Of a DNA stretch of 64,000 bases, positions 11,301 to 21,705 are shown piece after piece. Numbering within the stretch: the first letter of the stretch is position 1; each line of letters begins with the position of its first letter. The notes under the pieces were generated by a model. It saw only the letters and a program-made list of their open reading frames with translations. It did not search any database and had not been told where the DNA came from. A program made the position numbers and the translations under genes. This DNA comes from Cheilinus undulatus (taxonomy: Eukaryota > Chordata > Actinopteri > Labriformes > Labridae). The DNA lies in contig NC_054885.1 in assembly GCF_018320785.1 (NCBI RefSeq), forward strand, positions 9,360,421 to 9,424,420, in the 5' to 3' direction.

Positions 11301-14300
11301 AAGCTCTCCTGGAGTGATTTTGTTCCACTTTTCCATTGAATAAATGGGTGGATTACAGGCAAGAAAACACTTCATTTCAGTATGAACATAGTATACAAAT
11401 TCTAGGACTAAACGCCGCTGGTAACTCTGCCATTGTATCAAGTTCTCACTGAGCTGAGAGGTGGAAGCACACCTACTACAGCAACCAATAGGAACGCTCC
11501 CTTTGACCTGAGCCGTGATTGGCTGCCAGTGCTAGCCTCCTTATTAGCTGAAGCATCGTCCCTTGCTGGTTGATGGTTTTGATAACAAGACCCTGACGGG
11601 TTGTGTTGTTTTTGTGGGCATACGATACTAAAAGTACTTGCTTACTACAAATTTTAGAGAAAAGAGATAAGAAATAGAAGTGAAGGCATGCCCTTTAAAT
11701 TACCAACAGAAATGCCACGTTAAGATGCCATGGTCATTCCACAAAGCTTAGTATAATCAGGTTGCAACCTGCTGATTCCTTATTACTCTGACTGATTGGT
11801 GAGAGGCAACAAAAGGTCATTTGAGCTGAACAGACACCCCCTGAATAACTTTGTTCAAAAAAAAGATAAAAAGGTACTGTTCATAAACTCAGACATGCTT
11901 CTACTTTCAAATATAAGTCATAAAACCTCAGACCTTTAACCCCAGCAACCCCTCTTTCCTTTGCTACAGGGGATCCAGTACCTGGTTGAAAACGGTCTGC
12001 TGGAGTGGCGAGCAGAAACAGTGGCTGAATTTCTGTACAAAGAGGAAGGACTGAACAAAACCGGTATTGGAAACTTCCTGGGAGAAAGGTACAGACCACA
12101 CTCACCTGAGGATTCAGATGCTTTAATTTAACAGAAATGGAAATAATGCTTTAATAGTAAGCATTTGCAGTGCCTCAACAAGTTTTATGCTCTTGTATTC
12201 ATCACAAGCTAATAAGCTGGCTTTAGGTGACACTTCAGAGTGACTGTTTGAAATACTCATACAGATAACTAACATACCCTGCAAGTACTGCAAAACTGAC
12301 ACTTCAGTTTCAGATTTTAGGTATCATGGAAGCCTGGCAGTCTAGTTTTACAAAATACCTCCCTTTTAAAGCTGTTTTTGTTTACTGTCACACAGAGAAG
12401 AGATGCACATCGAGATCCTGAAAGCATTTGTTGGTCTGCACGAGTTCTCAGACCTGAACCTGGTTCAGGCGCTCAGGTTTGTGCCTCTGAAGAGAAAATC
12501 AGCATGAAATGTTGTAGCAGTTTTTGTCTTTAGTCTAGATTCTGTACAGATTGTCTATTTAACAGCATGCATGCACATTATGTGTGTTTTAGGCAGTTTC
12601 TGTGGAGCTTCCGTCTGCCGGGTGAAGCTCAGAAGATTGACAGGATGATGGAGGCGTTTGCAGCTCGTTACTGTGACTGTAACCCGGGAGTCTTCATATC
12701 CACAGGTACCATACAGAGCCACTGTGTGGCCTGGTTTAGCCTGTCACACATTTTAACGATTCATCAAGTATTTCTTATGTAAAGACGCCATGGAAACATG
12801 TAATCCCCCCGTCCTCTAGTGATCAGAGTAAACAGACTGTTCAGTTTGAGTGTTCGTCTGCTGCAGCGCTCACAGAGCTGTTATTTTTAATGGTAGCAAT
12901 TTATTCAGCTGCAGAAGCAATCACCATGAGTGTTTTTGTGTTCTGTGTGTCTAACAGACACATGCTACATCCTGTCCTTCTCCATCATCATGCTCAACAC
13001 GAGTCTCCACAACCCCAACGTCAAGGAGAAGCCAAGTCTGCAGAGATTCGTCTCCATGAACAGAGCCATCAACAGCGGGGAGGACCTGCCCACAGAGCTG
13101 CTCACGGTCTGATTATAACACTCTCATCATAACACAGTCTGTCATTATATCACCATACACTTTAAATAAAGACAAAGAGGCCACAACATTGTTCACAGAT
13201 TCAAAATTGGTGCAGTTTGTGTTATAGAAAGTTTAAATCACAGGCATCCACGCAAATAAGATGCAGTAATCAGAAACAGGGATGATAGTGTTTATCGTTA
13301 AAGTGAGAATATGATCAAAACCAGGACAAGGCTTATAACATTGATACTCAAGTCTGTGAAAACTCACTCAGTAGGTTTAACTTTTAAAAATAAACTCTTT
13401 AATGTAGAGTTTCTGATTGTGTTGCATCTTTTAAGATAAAGAAGCACAGAGCAACTGTTGCCTTCACTTGTCTGTATTGAGTTGTAAGAATGAAAACCGT
13501 AATAAACAAGTGCTCATATTTCACCTTACCAGAACATTCAGCAACACTGCCAGATTTGTGAGCCACAGAATATCTTACATAACTTAAATATAAAGTACTA
13601 CCTATGCATGAGCCTGAGTAAACACCAAACGGCAACCTCCGGTCCTGAAAAATGAAGCCAGTGCGGAAGTGCAAAAAATTGCAATATACTTGATGCTGGC
13701 TGCAGGAACACCGGAAGTCCCGCCTGGTTTACAGCCTGGTTAAAAAAAAAAACAAACGTGTCTCATTAGCTAATGTCTTCATGTGCTCTCACTGTACGGG
13801 GGGATGAATTTTCTTGTCCCACAATGGTTTAGATAATATTTAGGAAAAAAACCTCACTGCGGACTGATTGGCGCACCTCATTTGATAGACAGATAGCTCG
13901 ACATACAGAAGCTAAGTTTCTGCCAACCAGAATGCTAGCTAGCTAGCTGACGGGAAGTCGAGCTTAGTAGGCGAGCCGTTAGGTTGATCCAAAGTTCAGT
14001 TGAGACCACGATGTCAATACGGAAGCCCCTGCAGTTTGGCTTCAAGAGCAGTTTGAGTCCACCTATTTTAATCAAATGGCTGACGTCACACAGGGTTTGT
14101 CTTTATACAATCTATGGTAAACACATGACACAGTTTTTAATGATAAGGGAAAAAGTCTTCCAAACCCACCTGTGTAAAAAATACCACCCTTGGCAGCAAC
14201 TATTATAAGCAAACCATAACTGGCAATGAGTCTGTCACATCACTGTGTAGGAATGTTAGCCCGCTCTTCTTTATACGATTGTTATAGATTAATCCCAGAC

Positions 14301-16890
14301 TTTGACTAGTCCACTCAAAAACTTTAATTTTGTTTTTTTAAGCCATTCATGGGTGGACTTGCTGGTGGGATCATCGTCCTGCTGTGTAAACCAAGTGCAC
14401 TTGAGCTTGAGGTCATGAACTGATTGCCGAACATTCTCCTTCAGGATTTTCTAGTAGAGAGCAGAATTCATAGTTCCATCAATTATGGCAAGTCATCAGC
14501 CCAGAACAATTTCCCAGTCTTGGGGGTCAGCAAGATTTATTTATTTTTTTTTTTTTTATTATTTTTTATTTTTTTTTTTTTTGCCAAATGTGAGACGAGC
14601 CTTTGTTTCTTTCTTCGTCAACAGTGGTTTTGGTTTTGGAACTCTCCCATGGATGCCATTTTTTCTCAGTCTGTTCCTTATTGTTGAATTATGAACACTG
14701 ACCTTAACTGAGTCAAGTGAGGTCTGCAGGTCTTTAGATGGTGTTCTGGGTTCTTTTGTGACCTCTGGAGGTGATTTTGGTAGGCCAGCCACTCATGAGA
14801 AGGTTCACCACTGCTCCAGGTTTTCCCTATTTGTGGATAATGGCCCTCCCTGTGGTTTGCTGGAGTCCCAAAGCCTTAGAAATGGTTTGTTACCCTTTCC
14901 AGACTGATAGATGATAGACTTAGTTTTTCATCTGTTTTTGAATCTCTTGAGAACATGGCATGATGTGTTGATCACAGTTAATGCATGATTTAAGAAGGGG
15001 GGGATTACTTTCTCACATAGGGCCAGGTGGGTTTAAATGGCATCATCCCTTTGATAAATGAAATCATCATTTAAAAACTGCATTTTGTATTTACTCAGAT
15101 TATCTTTGTCTGAAACTAAAATTTGTTTGTGATGGTAAAACATTCAAGTTTGAGAAATGTGAAGAAAAATTTGAAATCCAGAAAGGGGCTAATACTTTAT
15201 CACAGCACTGTACTGGAATACATACTGACACGGGCTAGACTGTTGGGGTTAGGCACCACTTTTTAACTGCTTTTCTACTTAGTTAGGTCATAATGCTGCA
15301 TTTGAAGAAAACAGGCAATGTACTGTTCATCATGGAGTGCTGATTTGAAGTCAAAGAGAGAAAATGAAAAGCAGAGGAAGGCAACACAACTGAATCTTCT
15401 CGACTGTTCTAAATGTTTTACAGAAACTGTACACAAGCATCCGCAGCGAGCCATTCAAAATCCCAGAGGATGACGGCAATGACCTCACGCTGACGTTTTT
15501 TAACCCAGACAGAGAAGGATGGCTGCTGAAAATTGGTGAGCTGTCAAACCTAAACAACATCAGAGTTTTCCACAGACTTTCAGAGGCTGTTTCTCTCTAA
15601 ATGTTGACTTTTTTGTGTTGAAGGGGGCAGAATTAAAACCTGGAAGAGGAGGTGGTTCATTCTGACCGACAGCTGCCTCTACTACTTTGAATACACCACT
15701 GTGAGTGTTTGTATATCTTCTGCTATAAACCTCCATATCATTTCATATGTAAATATTCCCAAAGATGGCTCAAACTGTCTCTTCCTGCAGGACAAAGACC
15801 CAATCGGGATCATTCCTCTGGAGAACCTGAGCGTGAGGAAGCTGCAGGATGCCGGTAAACCGGTACGGACTCACTGAATTAGACGGTTTTTTGCTTTTAC
15901 AGCATATGAAGACTCCTGTCACACCTTCTGCTGCTGTATGAATCACTGAGCTGCTGCTGAGTAAATTCAAACAAAAGAGCTGAATCTGTGCATAGTAAGG
16001 CTAACAGAGGATAACAGAATAAAATGAGAACAGACGAAAATATGAACCGTGTTTGTGTCTGTTTGAACAGTATTGCCTGGAGCTGTATAACCCCAAAGGG
16101 CTGAAGATCAAAGCCTGTAAGACGGAGAACAGGGGACGAGTGGTTCAGGGGAAACATCAGTCATATAAGCTGAGTGCGGCCAGTGAGGAAGAACAAGACG
16201 ACTGGATCAACGCCATCAGGTCAGGGCAGCATGATGGAAAAATACACAATATGATACACCACACCACATATTAAATGAAAGGGTATTTAATGATATGATA
16301 AATTATTATGGCACTACTTTGCAATGCAACATTGGGTTTTGTTTTCTTCCACTAATCTGACATGCCAGATAGACTGTTTAATATTACTTTCCTACAGCTA
16401 CATCCAAGCTAATAGCTACTGGCTTACGGTATAACCCGGTATAACTTTTCTCTGCTCCTCTTTCAATAAGGAAATGTGGCCCAGTTCTGGTAGAACTGAT
16501 GCTATACTATAGCTACGTCCGAGCTAACTGCTACACCTACAGCAGCCGTTGCTATCGGCTCACAGTACAACAAAACCCTGCCCGTAGCTACCATCTTGTT
16601 CACCTCAAACAACACTGATTGGTCAGAACCATTATTAGTTTGGCACAAACAATATGGATTTGAGATGTTCAAGATATTTTTGCCTTGAGGCTGACATGGT
16701 GTCTGCTTTTCAAGATCTTTATGCCACAGTCATCTCCTTATTAACTACATGGGCATGCAGGGCAGTTTTAATTTGGTTGACTAAAACTCTGATCTTGTCT
16801 TTCAGAGCGAGTATCACAAAGGACCCTTTCTATGACCTGGTCACTCTGCGGAAGAAGAAGCTCATAAACAGCACGCCAACAAAGGACTGA
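5328..16890 (+). CDS. cyth4: Cytohesin-4 (Arf-GEF, Sec7 + PH), 11-exon model
   Basis: Cytohesins load GTP on Arf GTPases at PIP3-rich membranes. Joined exons are 5328-5377, 9020-9086, 11970-12088, 12396-12476, 12593-12705, 12958-13106, 15424-15535, 15624-15700, 15791-15862, 16071-16219 and 16806-16890. All have GT/AG borders and matching phases, giving 357 residues. The Sec7 domain spans about residues 40-205 and holds FRLPGEAQK with the catalytic Glu at 117, then NTSLHNPNV. The PH domain spans about 224-335 (EGWLLK, diglycine KIGG, WKRRWF). A basic RKKK tail follows. Cytohesin-4 is favoured over 1-3 by CNPGVF, FVSMNR, CLELYNP and the [13 protein letters not shown] end. Human cytohesin-4 has about 394 residues; the deficit is at the N-terminus, where no coiled coil was found. 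The first exon is the weak part of the model. Confidence 0.93.
5836..7540. repeat. Low-complexity TTAGCTAA-rich intronic DNA
   Basis: Within the cyth4 intron, AGCTA/TAGCTAA/TTTTAGC words recur every few tens of bases over about 1.7 kb without a strict period. Probably a decayed satellite. No gene. Confidence 0.5.
9020..9086 (+). CDS. cyth4: cyth4 exon: linker into Sec7
   Basis: It encodes [22 protein letters not shown], which matches the segment just before Sec7 in cytohesins (…[11 protein letters not shown]). Acceptor TTTCATTGCAG, donor AAG|GTGAGT. Confidence 0.93.
9087..11969. other. cyth4 intron, no gene; MITE-like piece at its right side
   Basis: 9.96-10.85 kb is very A/T-rich with many TTTTTAAA words. 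11130-11690 contains CATTCGATGAGAGCCATGTA and CTCCGCCCCTCCTC-type sequence, which resembles a dispersed fish repeat but was not classified. Short frames near 9353-9768 show no domain. Confidence 0.4.
11970..12088 (+). CDS. cyth4: cyth4 exon: Sec7 start
   Basis: It begins [11 protein letters not shown] and includes [16 protein letters not shown], the opening helices of cytohesin Sec7. It ends in phase 2, inside the Arg of LGER. Confidence 0.97.
12396..12476 (+). CDS. cyth4: cyth4 exon: Sec7
   Basis: It encodes [17 protein letters not shown] and DLNLVQAL, a highly conserved Sec7 core. Acceptor CTGTCACACAG, donor CAG|GTTTGT, phase 2 in and out. Confidence 0.97.
12593..12705 (+). CDS. cyth4: cyth4 exon: Sec7 catalytic loop
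   Basis: It carries [19 protein letters not shown]. The Glu of PGEAQ is the 'glutamic finger' of Sec7 exchange factors and is intact. It ends inside the Asp codon of STDTCY. Confidence 0.98.
12958..13106 (+). CDS. cyth4: cyth4 exon: Sec7 motif 2
   Basis: It encodes [20 protein letters not shown] and [15 protein letters not shown]. The hydrophobic groove and NTSLHNPNV motif are intact. The donor after CTCACG|GTCTGA is the weakest consensus of the gene. Confidence 0.97.
13600..14130 (+). repeat. Unclassified dispersed fish repeat in cyth4 intron
   Basis: It contains GTCAATACGGAAGCCCC, GGCTGACGTCACACAGGG and TTTATACAATCTATGGTAAA. The block of a CpG-bearing GTGACGTCA followed by a 'TATACAGTCTATGG' end is typical of a repeat seen through percomorph genomes, by memory. 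A related stretch is at 41060-41170. Confidence 0.5.
14200..15215 (-). mobile_element. Tc1-like transposon remnant
   Basis: On the minus strand it reads like a Tc1 transposase N-terminal part (…[18 protein letters not shown]…[13 protein letters not shown]). It is interrupted by a T-rich expansion at 14535-14582 and ends in noncoding transposon sequence with AAAGGGGCTAATACTTTATC near 15200. It lacks the catalytic region and is not functional. It sits inside a cyth4 intron. Confidence 0.75.
15424..15535 (+). CDS. cyth4: cyth4 exon: Sec7-PH linker and PH start
   Basis: It encodes [20 protein letters not shown] and [13 protein letters not shown]. It follows a 2.3-kb intron that contains a Tc1 remnant. 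It ends phase 1 in the first Gly of the diglycine. Confidence 0.97.
15624..15700 (+). CDS. cyth4: cyth4 exon: PH domain phosphoinositide loop
   Basis: It completes IGG and continues [14 protein letters not shown], the basic phosphoinositide-binding strand. This is the diglycine (2G) form, which in cytohesins favours PIP3 over PIP2. Confidence 0.97.
15791..15862 (+). CDS. cyth4: cyth4 exon: PH domain
   Basis: 24 codons ([20 protein letters not shown]…), phase 0 at both ends, acceptor CTTCCTGCAG. Confidence 0.96.
16071..16219 (+). CDS. cyth4: cyth4 exon: PH domain C-terminal half
   Basis: It encodes [18 protein letters not shown] and [15 protein letters not shown], ending in the C-terminal PH helix [11 protein letters not shown]. 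The match is best to cytohesin-4. Confidence 0.97.
16340..16640 (+). repeat. Dispersed repeat family R, partial copy 2
   Basis: It shares CTGACATGCCAGATAGACTG, AATGTGGCCCAGTTCTGGTA, GAGCTAACTGCTACACC and ACTGATTGGTCAG with copy 1. It lies in the last cyth4 intron. Confidence 0.65.
16806..16890 (+). CDS. cyth4: cyth4 last coding exon
   Basis: It encodes [18 protein letters not shown] plus a short tail, then TGA at 16888. The basic tail is a membrane-binding feature of cytohesins. Confidence 0.96.
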
Positions 16891-17749
16891 AAGCCAAACT
16901 GTAGTGGAGTCTGGATCCTGGAGGGGTCTGTGGATCATTAATCCTGTGGATTTATAAGCACTGAATCACATTATTGTTTAGCCATTTGGCTGGAATTGTC
17001 TTCAGTGCAAACATAAGAAGACAAACACGAGAGACAAAACCATCACATTCATTCATTCAGACACACAAACAAATCTAGATGTGCTTTTTTCTCCTTCAGT
17101 GCTTTATGAGACTGCTCAGGAAAAAAAAAACTTTGAGCAGTTTTTAACAGCAGTGTTCAAATGAGGAAACTGGTTTCACACTTGCGAAAAAGCAGAACTA
17201 CTCTAAGCTTTAATGGACTTTTGCAAACTGCACACCCCACTTCTCAAACTTCAGCATCTGCTTAAAAACACCTGCTACCTAGTGACTGGCCAGGGCCTTC
17301 CCATCGAAACCAAGTAAATGAAAGTTCTGCATTAATTACTGAACCAATTACTCTATGTACTACAGTGTATGAAGTGACTGCAAATAACTTGACCTCGTTG
17401 GGACCTGGCTGCAAAGATAATAGACAGTTGAAACAGTACACAAAACAACCACATAGAGACTCAAAATGGTCATAAAAGTTTCAAATTGATCAAAAATAGA
17501 CAAAAAAGCATTGGCATGCAATGTAGGAAAGAAGTCAAAATAATGGCCACAAGAGGATAAAAATTTTCCAAAATAAGATGCAAAATGAATGCTAAAGATG
17601 GGGGCACACATTTAAGTTTAGATGCAACACAGATAAGCATTGACAATTTGAGCTACTTCCTGTTGGTTGGATGCCTTCATGGTGTAGAGTACTGTGCAGA
17701 ACTTTTAGGCACATTCGGGCCAAAAGTTGAAGTTGAATTAAGGCAAAGA

Positions 17750-18480
17750 TCTGGCGAGTAAGACACCTGAAGGCACCATCAAGGTGGAGGTGGATTAACA
17801 CAACCCTGGTCATGCTCTGGATGTCTTTGCATGTTACCAAAGTCATGGGAGAATAGTCTGTAAAAAACGTCTACACCTTTAGGTCACAGTAAGGGGTGGA
17901 TGTAGCGAGTAAGCACGGCCAAGGGTACCATCCGTGGCGGAAGTAGGGTTTCCACAAGCCCCTGGTTGTGCTGCAGATGTCCCAAGGCCCCCAAAAACTG
18001 CTGATGGCATAACCTGACATGCCAGATGGATTTGTTTCACACATTCATCTGGAAAACCTTCTGTAGACAGCGTTTGAGAAAGGGTAGAGCCTTTAAAAAA
18101 TTAAATCGGAGGGTGATTGGATAAATATTCTGTCTGTGACATCTTTACGGGCCAACCAGATCAACAAAACACGTGACGTCATAGCCCCAAACCAAGGTGC
18201 ATCGGTACCAACGAAAAAACTCCACAGCTGCATAATGCGAACCATGGCAGCTGTAGACATGTCAGTACACGACTTTTGTCGTTTTTGAAAAGAAAACCCA
18301 AACGGTTCAGATGGGAGCTTTGCTAGATGGATTTGCCAGAAAGAAACACAGAAACAGGCGAATCCTTCTGCTTTACAAGGTCACTACGGGTATATTCCCC
18401 GGGTGTAAAAAAGGCCCAGACAAAAGAGCTGCCGTACATCAGGCATATCAGACCCCTTAATGAACCCTGCTTTCCTAAAA
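17750..18480 (+). repeat. Dispersed repeat family R, copy 3
   Basis: It shares CTACACCTTTAGGTCACAGT, GGCCAAGGGTACCATCCG, CATGCCAGATGGATTTGTTT and GTGACATCTTTACGGGCCAA with copy 1 (3330-4260), on the same strand. The short coding-like frame at its end is repeat sequence. Confidence 0.7.
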
Positions 18481-18579
18481 CTCATGCACATGAATCCCTA
18501 AGATACTTGAACTCCTTCACCTGAGGCGGAGACTCACTCCTCACCTGGAGAGAGCAATCCACTGTTTTACAACAGAGAA

Positions 18580-19060
18580 CCATGGCATCAGACTTGGAGG
18601 TGCTGTCATTCCAACCTCTTTGTACTCAGCTGCAAACAGCCCCAATGCCAAGATCACAAGTTCATGTCTTGCTTGTCAAGCAAGACATGAACTTGTGATC
18701 TTGGTCTTTGGCCTATACATTCAATTACTTCATCTTTGAGTCAGAGTGAACATGTGTGCAGAGTTTGAAGAAAATCCCTCCAAGCTTATTTGAGATATTG
18801 CATTCGCAAGCAGGAGATGAACATGAGTCCCAATAACCTTGACCTATGACCTCCAAAATCTAATCAGTTCATCCTCAAATCCAAATGCTGGTTTATGCAA
18901 AATTTAAGACATTACTTGAGGTATTTCTAAAATGCTGTGCTTGTAAGACTTAAGTGCCCTTTGACCCCAGGCTTTCACAGTAGGAGTGGTGCAGATAGAT
19001 GGATAGACAACCTATAAACATAATGCCTTCATCCCTGACTTTTTGTCATCATGGAGGCAA
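18580..19060 (+). repeat. ~135-bp-unit repeat, short copy (family Q)
   Basis: Units contain GAGATATTGCATTCGCAAGC, GACCTATGACCTCCAAAATC and GTTTGAAGAAAATCCCTCC, ending AACATAATGCCTTCATCCC. The same family is expanded at 32680-34620 (opposite strand) and 39420-40240 (same strand). Confidence 0.75.
18648..18704. repeat. Perfect 27-bp inverted repeat, 3-base spacer
   Basis: Arms begin CCAAGATCACAAGTTCATGT and are exact reverse complements around GTC. It lies at the left edge of a family Q copy. Confidence 0.95.
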
Positions 19061-19604
19061 AAAGAAGTCCTTGGAGACTCCAAAAATCATGGTATGACTG
19101 TGGCTTCTTGATTGCAACCTTTTCTCTAGGCTCCTCTGTATAGTCATCTGTACTTGTACAATCTGTTCAAGGCTGTTGGGTTTATAAATAGCAGCTAGTG
19201 TAGAACTCTGTGCTGAAGAAACATAATATAGAATTAATTTACTATTATTGCAGCAGTATAATAAGATAATCCTCTTTTGATCCCCAGAGGGGTTATTCAG
19301 GCTGCTGCAGCAACACAAGACAGAAATAGCAGTTAGGTAAATAGTATAAAGATGAAAATAAGAAAATATGAGCCAGTGAAATTAAATGGGTGCTCTATAA
19401 AGTGGTATGCAAAGGATTAGACCAGCTATATGGGAAAATTTAGAGCACTCTGCACAGTAAAGGGCAATATACAGTGATGATATAAAGTGAATGAAGGTTA
19501 TGTAAGTAGCTGTTTGACAGTATACCATAATAACATGGAATAATATGGTAATGCATTAAGATATCAAACTTAACATGTTATACAAGGAAGGTGCAATATA
19601 CTGT

Positions 19605-20260
19605 CACTGACCACTTTATTAGGCACACCTGTTCAACTGGTCATTAATGTAAATATCTAATTGGCAAACACATGGGAGCAGCCATAGCATTTAGGCATGA
19701 ACAGTCAACAAAAGTTCAGTGCTGAAGTTCAAACCAAGCATCATAATGGGGAAAGGTAATTTAACTTTGAATGTGTCTAAATGCTTTGCTTCAGTCAGGA
19801 CCACTTTATCAAGAAACACACATGATATTTAATGACAAATTTTTTCTCTTTATCAGCAGTAAATTAATTTTCTGTGCCTACATGGAAAGCCTAAAGAAGG
19901 GAGAGAAGCAGCAAGAGCAGAGCAGACATCAGTGAAGACAGAATGGCATTGATACAGTAAAATATAGAATAGAGGAGGAGCTGGGTGGAGGAGGATTACA
20001 AAAGCAGCTTGCATAGCGTAGCAAGGCTAGAGCAGTTTAAATATGGCAGCATGAGTGTAATTAGCCATTAGGGAATCGGAGAGCTGTCAGCTGATGAGGG
20101 CGTGAGATCAGCTGATCTCAAACATATGGCAGTGCTTGACTCCAAGGCCTCCCTGAACTACTGCTATTCTCAAATTCTTGAAATGTGATTGGCTGATTTG
20201 GTATCTTCATTGATAAGCAGTTTAACAGGTGTACCAAGTAAAGTGCTAAGTGGACAGGAA
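19605..20260 (+). mobile_element. Non-autonomous Tc1-like element with nested repeat
   Basis: The left end is CACTTTATTAGGCACACCTG and the right end is ACAGGTGTACCAAGTAAAGT, which are inverted. A transposase is absent. The middle (19965-20135) is a piece of family X (GAGGAGCTGGGTGGAGGAGG … GAGATCAGCTGATCTC). A second fragment of the same Tc1 family is at 40680-40880. Confidence 0.65.
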
Positions 20261-20648
20261 TGAAATATGTAGCTGTAGAAATAAAAAAATAAAGAATGGA
20301 TCTTATATCAGAAAGTTTGTAACTATAAGCTAAATTTGAATACCTTTTTCCCTCTGTAAATTAAAAATAAATATATAAAATCCTTGATTTTTTTATGTAT
20401 TTCACTTTAACTTTATATCATGTTATGTTACGCTTTTTTAAAAATGTCAGCTTTTACAGTAAAGTGATCTAGTGGAATTGTACATAAAGTTAAATGTAAA
20501 TAAAGCTAAAAAGCCTTGACAGCTCTTAAAATTAACTTTTGGATAAAAAGTACATAAAATGTGTAGCTTTAAAGTGCATTATTTTCTGTGTAATTTAATG
20601 AATTTTTTTATGGTTTTATTTTTTGAAGAATCTGTGTAAATACTGTGT

Positions 20649-20654
20649 AATAAA
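20649..20654 (+). terminator. Candidate poly(A) signal for cyth4
   Basis: AATAAA, with TTTGTTTGTTTG downstream as a GU-rich element. There are no coding exons between here and the cyth4 stop. Confidence 0.35.
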
Positions 20655-21054
20655 CCTGTTTTTCCTGCATTTATTTGTTTGTTTGTCCAACAGATGGTGC
20701 TACATCATTACTTTGTTGAGGAGCTGAAATTCAAAGCCTTTATTGAGACAACAGAGTCTTTTTGACTTCATTTCTGCATTGTTTGAGTGACATTTTACAG
20801 CAGATAAACTTGTTTTCTCATTTTTAATGACAGAATAAGCTAAACAAGTCAATTCTGTTTAAAAAGACATTAACTAACGCTAAAACTTCAATCAATCTGT
20901 CTTTGTATAGCTGCAATTCATGAAAAATGTTGTCCTGAACAAAAAGGCCAGGTCTAGACTGTAGTCTGTGTTGTATTATGTCCAAAGACCCAACATTAAT
21001 CCACAAGCAGCAAAGCACTAAGTAACATTTAGCAGAGTTTTAATGGAAAATGAA

Positions 21055-21705
21055 AATGTTTTCTTATGTTGCAGCCTGATGCTACAGTTGCTTCAATTCA
21101 TTTCCATTAATCTGCACTTGGAATCCCATAACAAAGTAAAAACAGAATTTAAAAAAACTTTGTAACATTTGAATTCAGCTCAAGTTCCCCCATATTTATT
21201 GGTCATTGCTGAGATGTTTCTACACCTTGACTGGAGTCCACCTGTTGTAAATTTAATTGGACATGATTTGGAAAGGCACACCCCTCTCTATATGAGGCCT
21301 CACTGCTGACAATGCATATCAGAGCAAAAACCAAGCCATGAGTTCAAGGGAACTGCCTGCAGAGCTTAGAGACAGGATTGTTGAAAGGCACAGATCTGGG
21401 GAAGGCTACAAAAAAATTCTGTCACACTGAAGGTTCTCAAGAGTGCAGTGGCCTCCATAATTCTCAAATGGATGAAGTTTGGTACGACCAGGACTCTTCC
21501 TAAAGCTAGTCCCCTGGCCAATCTGAGCAATCAGATGAGGAGGGCCTTAGTAAGAGCAGTGACCAAGAACCTGGTGGTCACTCTGAGTTTCAGAGATCCT
21601 GAGTGGAGATGGAGCAAAGTTCCAGATGGACTTCCATCACTGCAGCCCTCCACTGATCTGGGCTTTATGGAGAAAATTGATGGAGAGGCTTCTGTCTAGC
21701 CACTA
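21055..21705 (+). mobile_element. Tc1-like transposon remnant A
   Basis: TGTTGCAGCCTGATGCTACA, GTTTCTACACCTTGACTGGA and CAAAAACCAAGCCATGAG belong to the 5' part of a common fish Tc1. The 83-codon frame at 21448 (ASIILKWMKFGTTRTLP, LVRAVTKN) is the transposase HTH region; the rest is broken. Confidence 0.8.

Larger units (their letters stand above)
16891..20670 (+). other. cyth4: Putative cyth4 3'UTR containing repeats
   Basis: I saw no good AATAAA close to the stop. AATAAA occurs in 20500-20510 and, best placed, at 20649-20654 (TGTGTAATAAACC), followed by a GT-rich tract. If real, the 3'UTR would be about 3.8 kb and include repeat insertions near 17.9, 18.7 and 19.6-20.2 kb. The alternative is an unseen nearer site. 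Confidence 0.3.
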
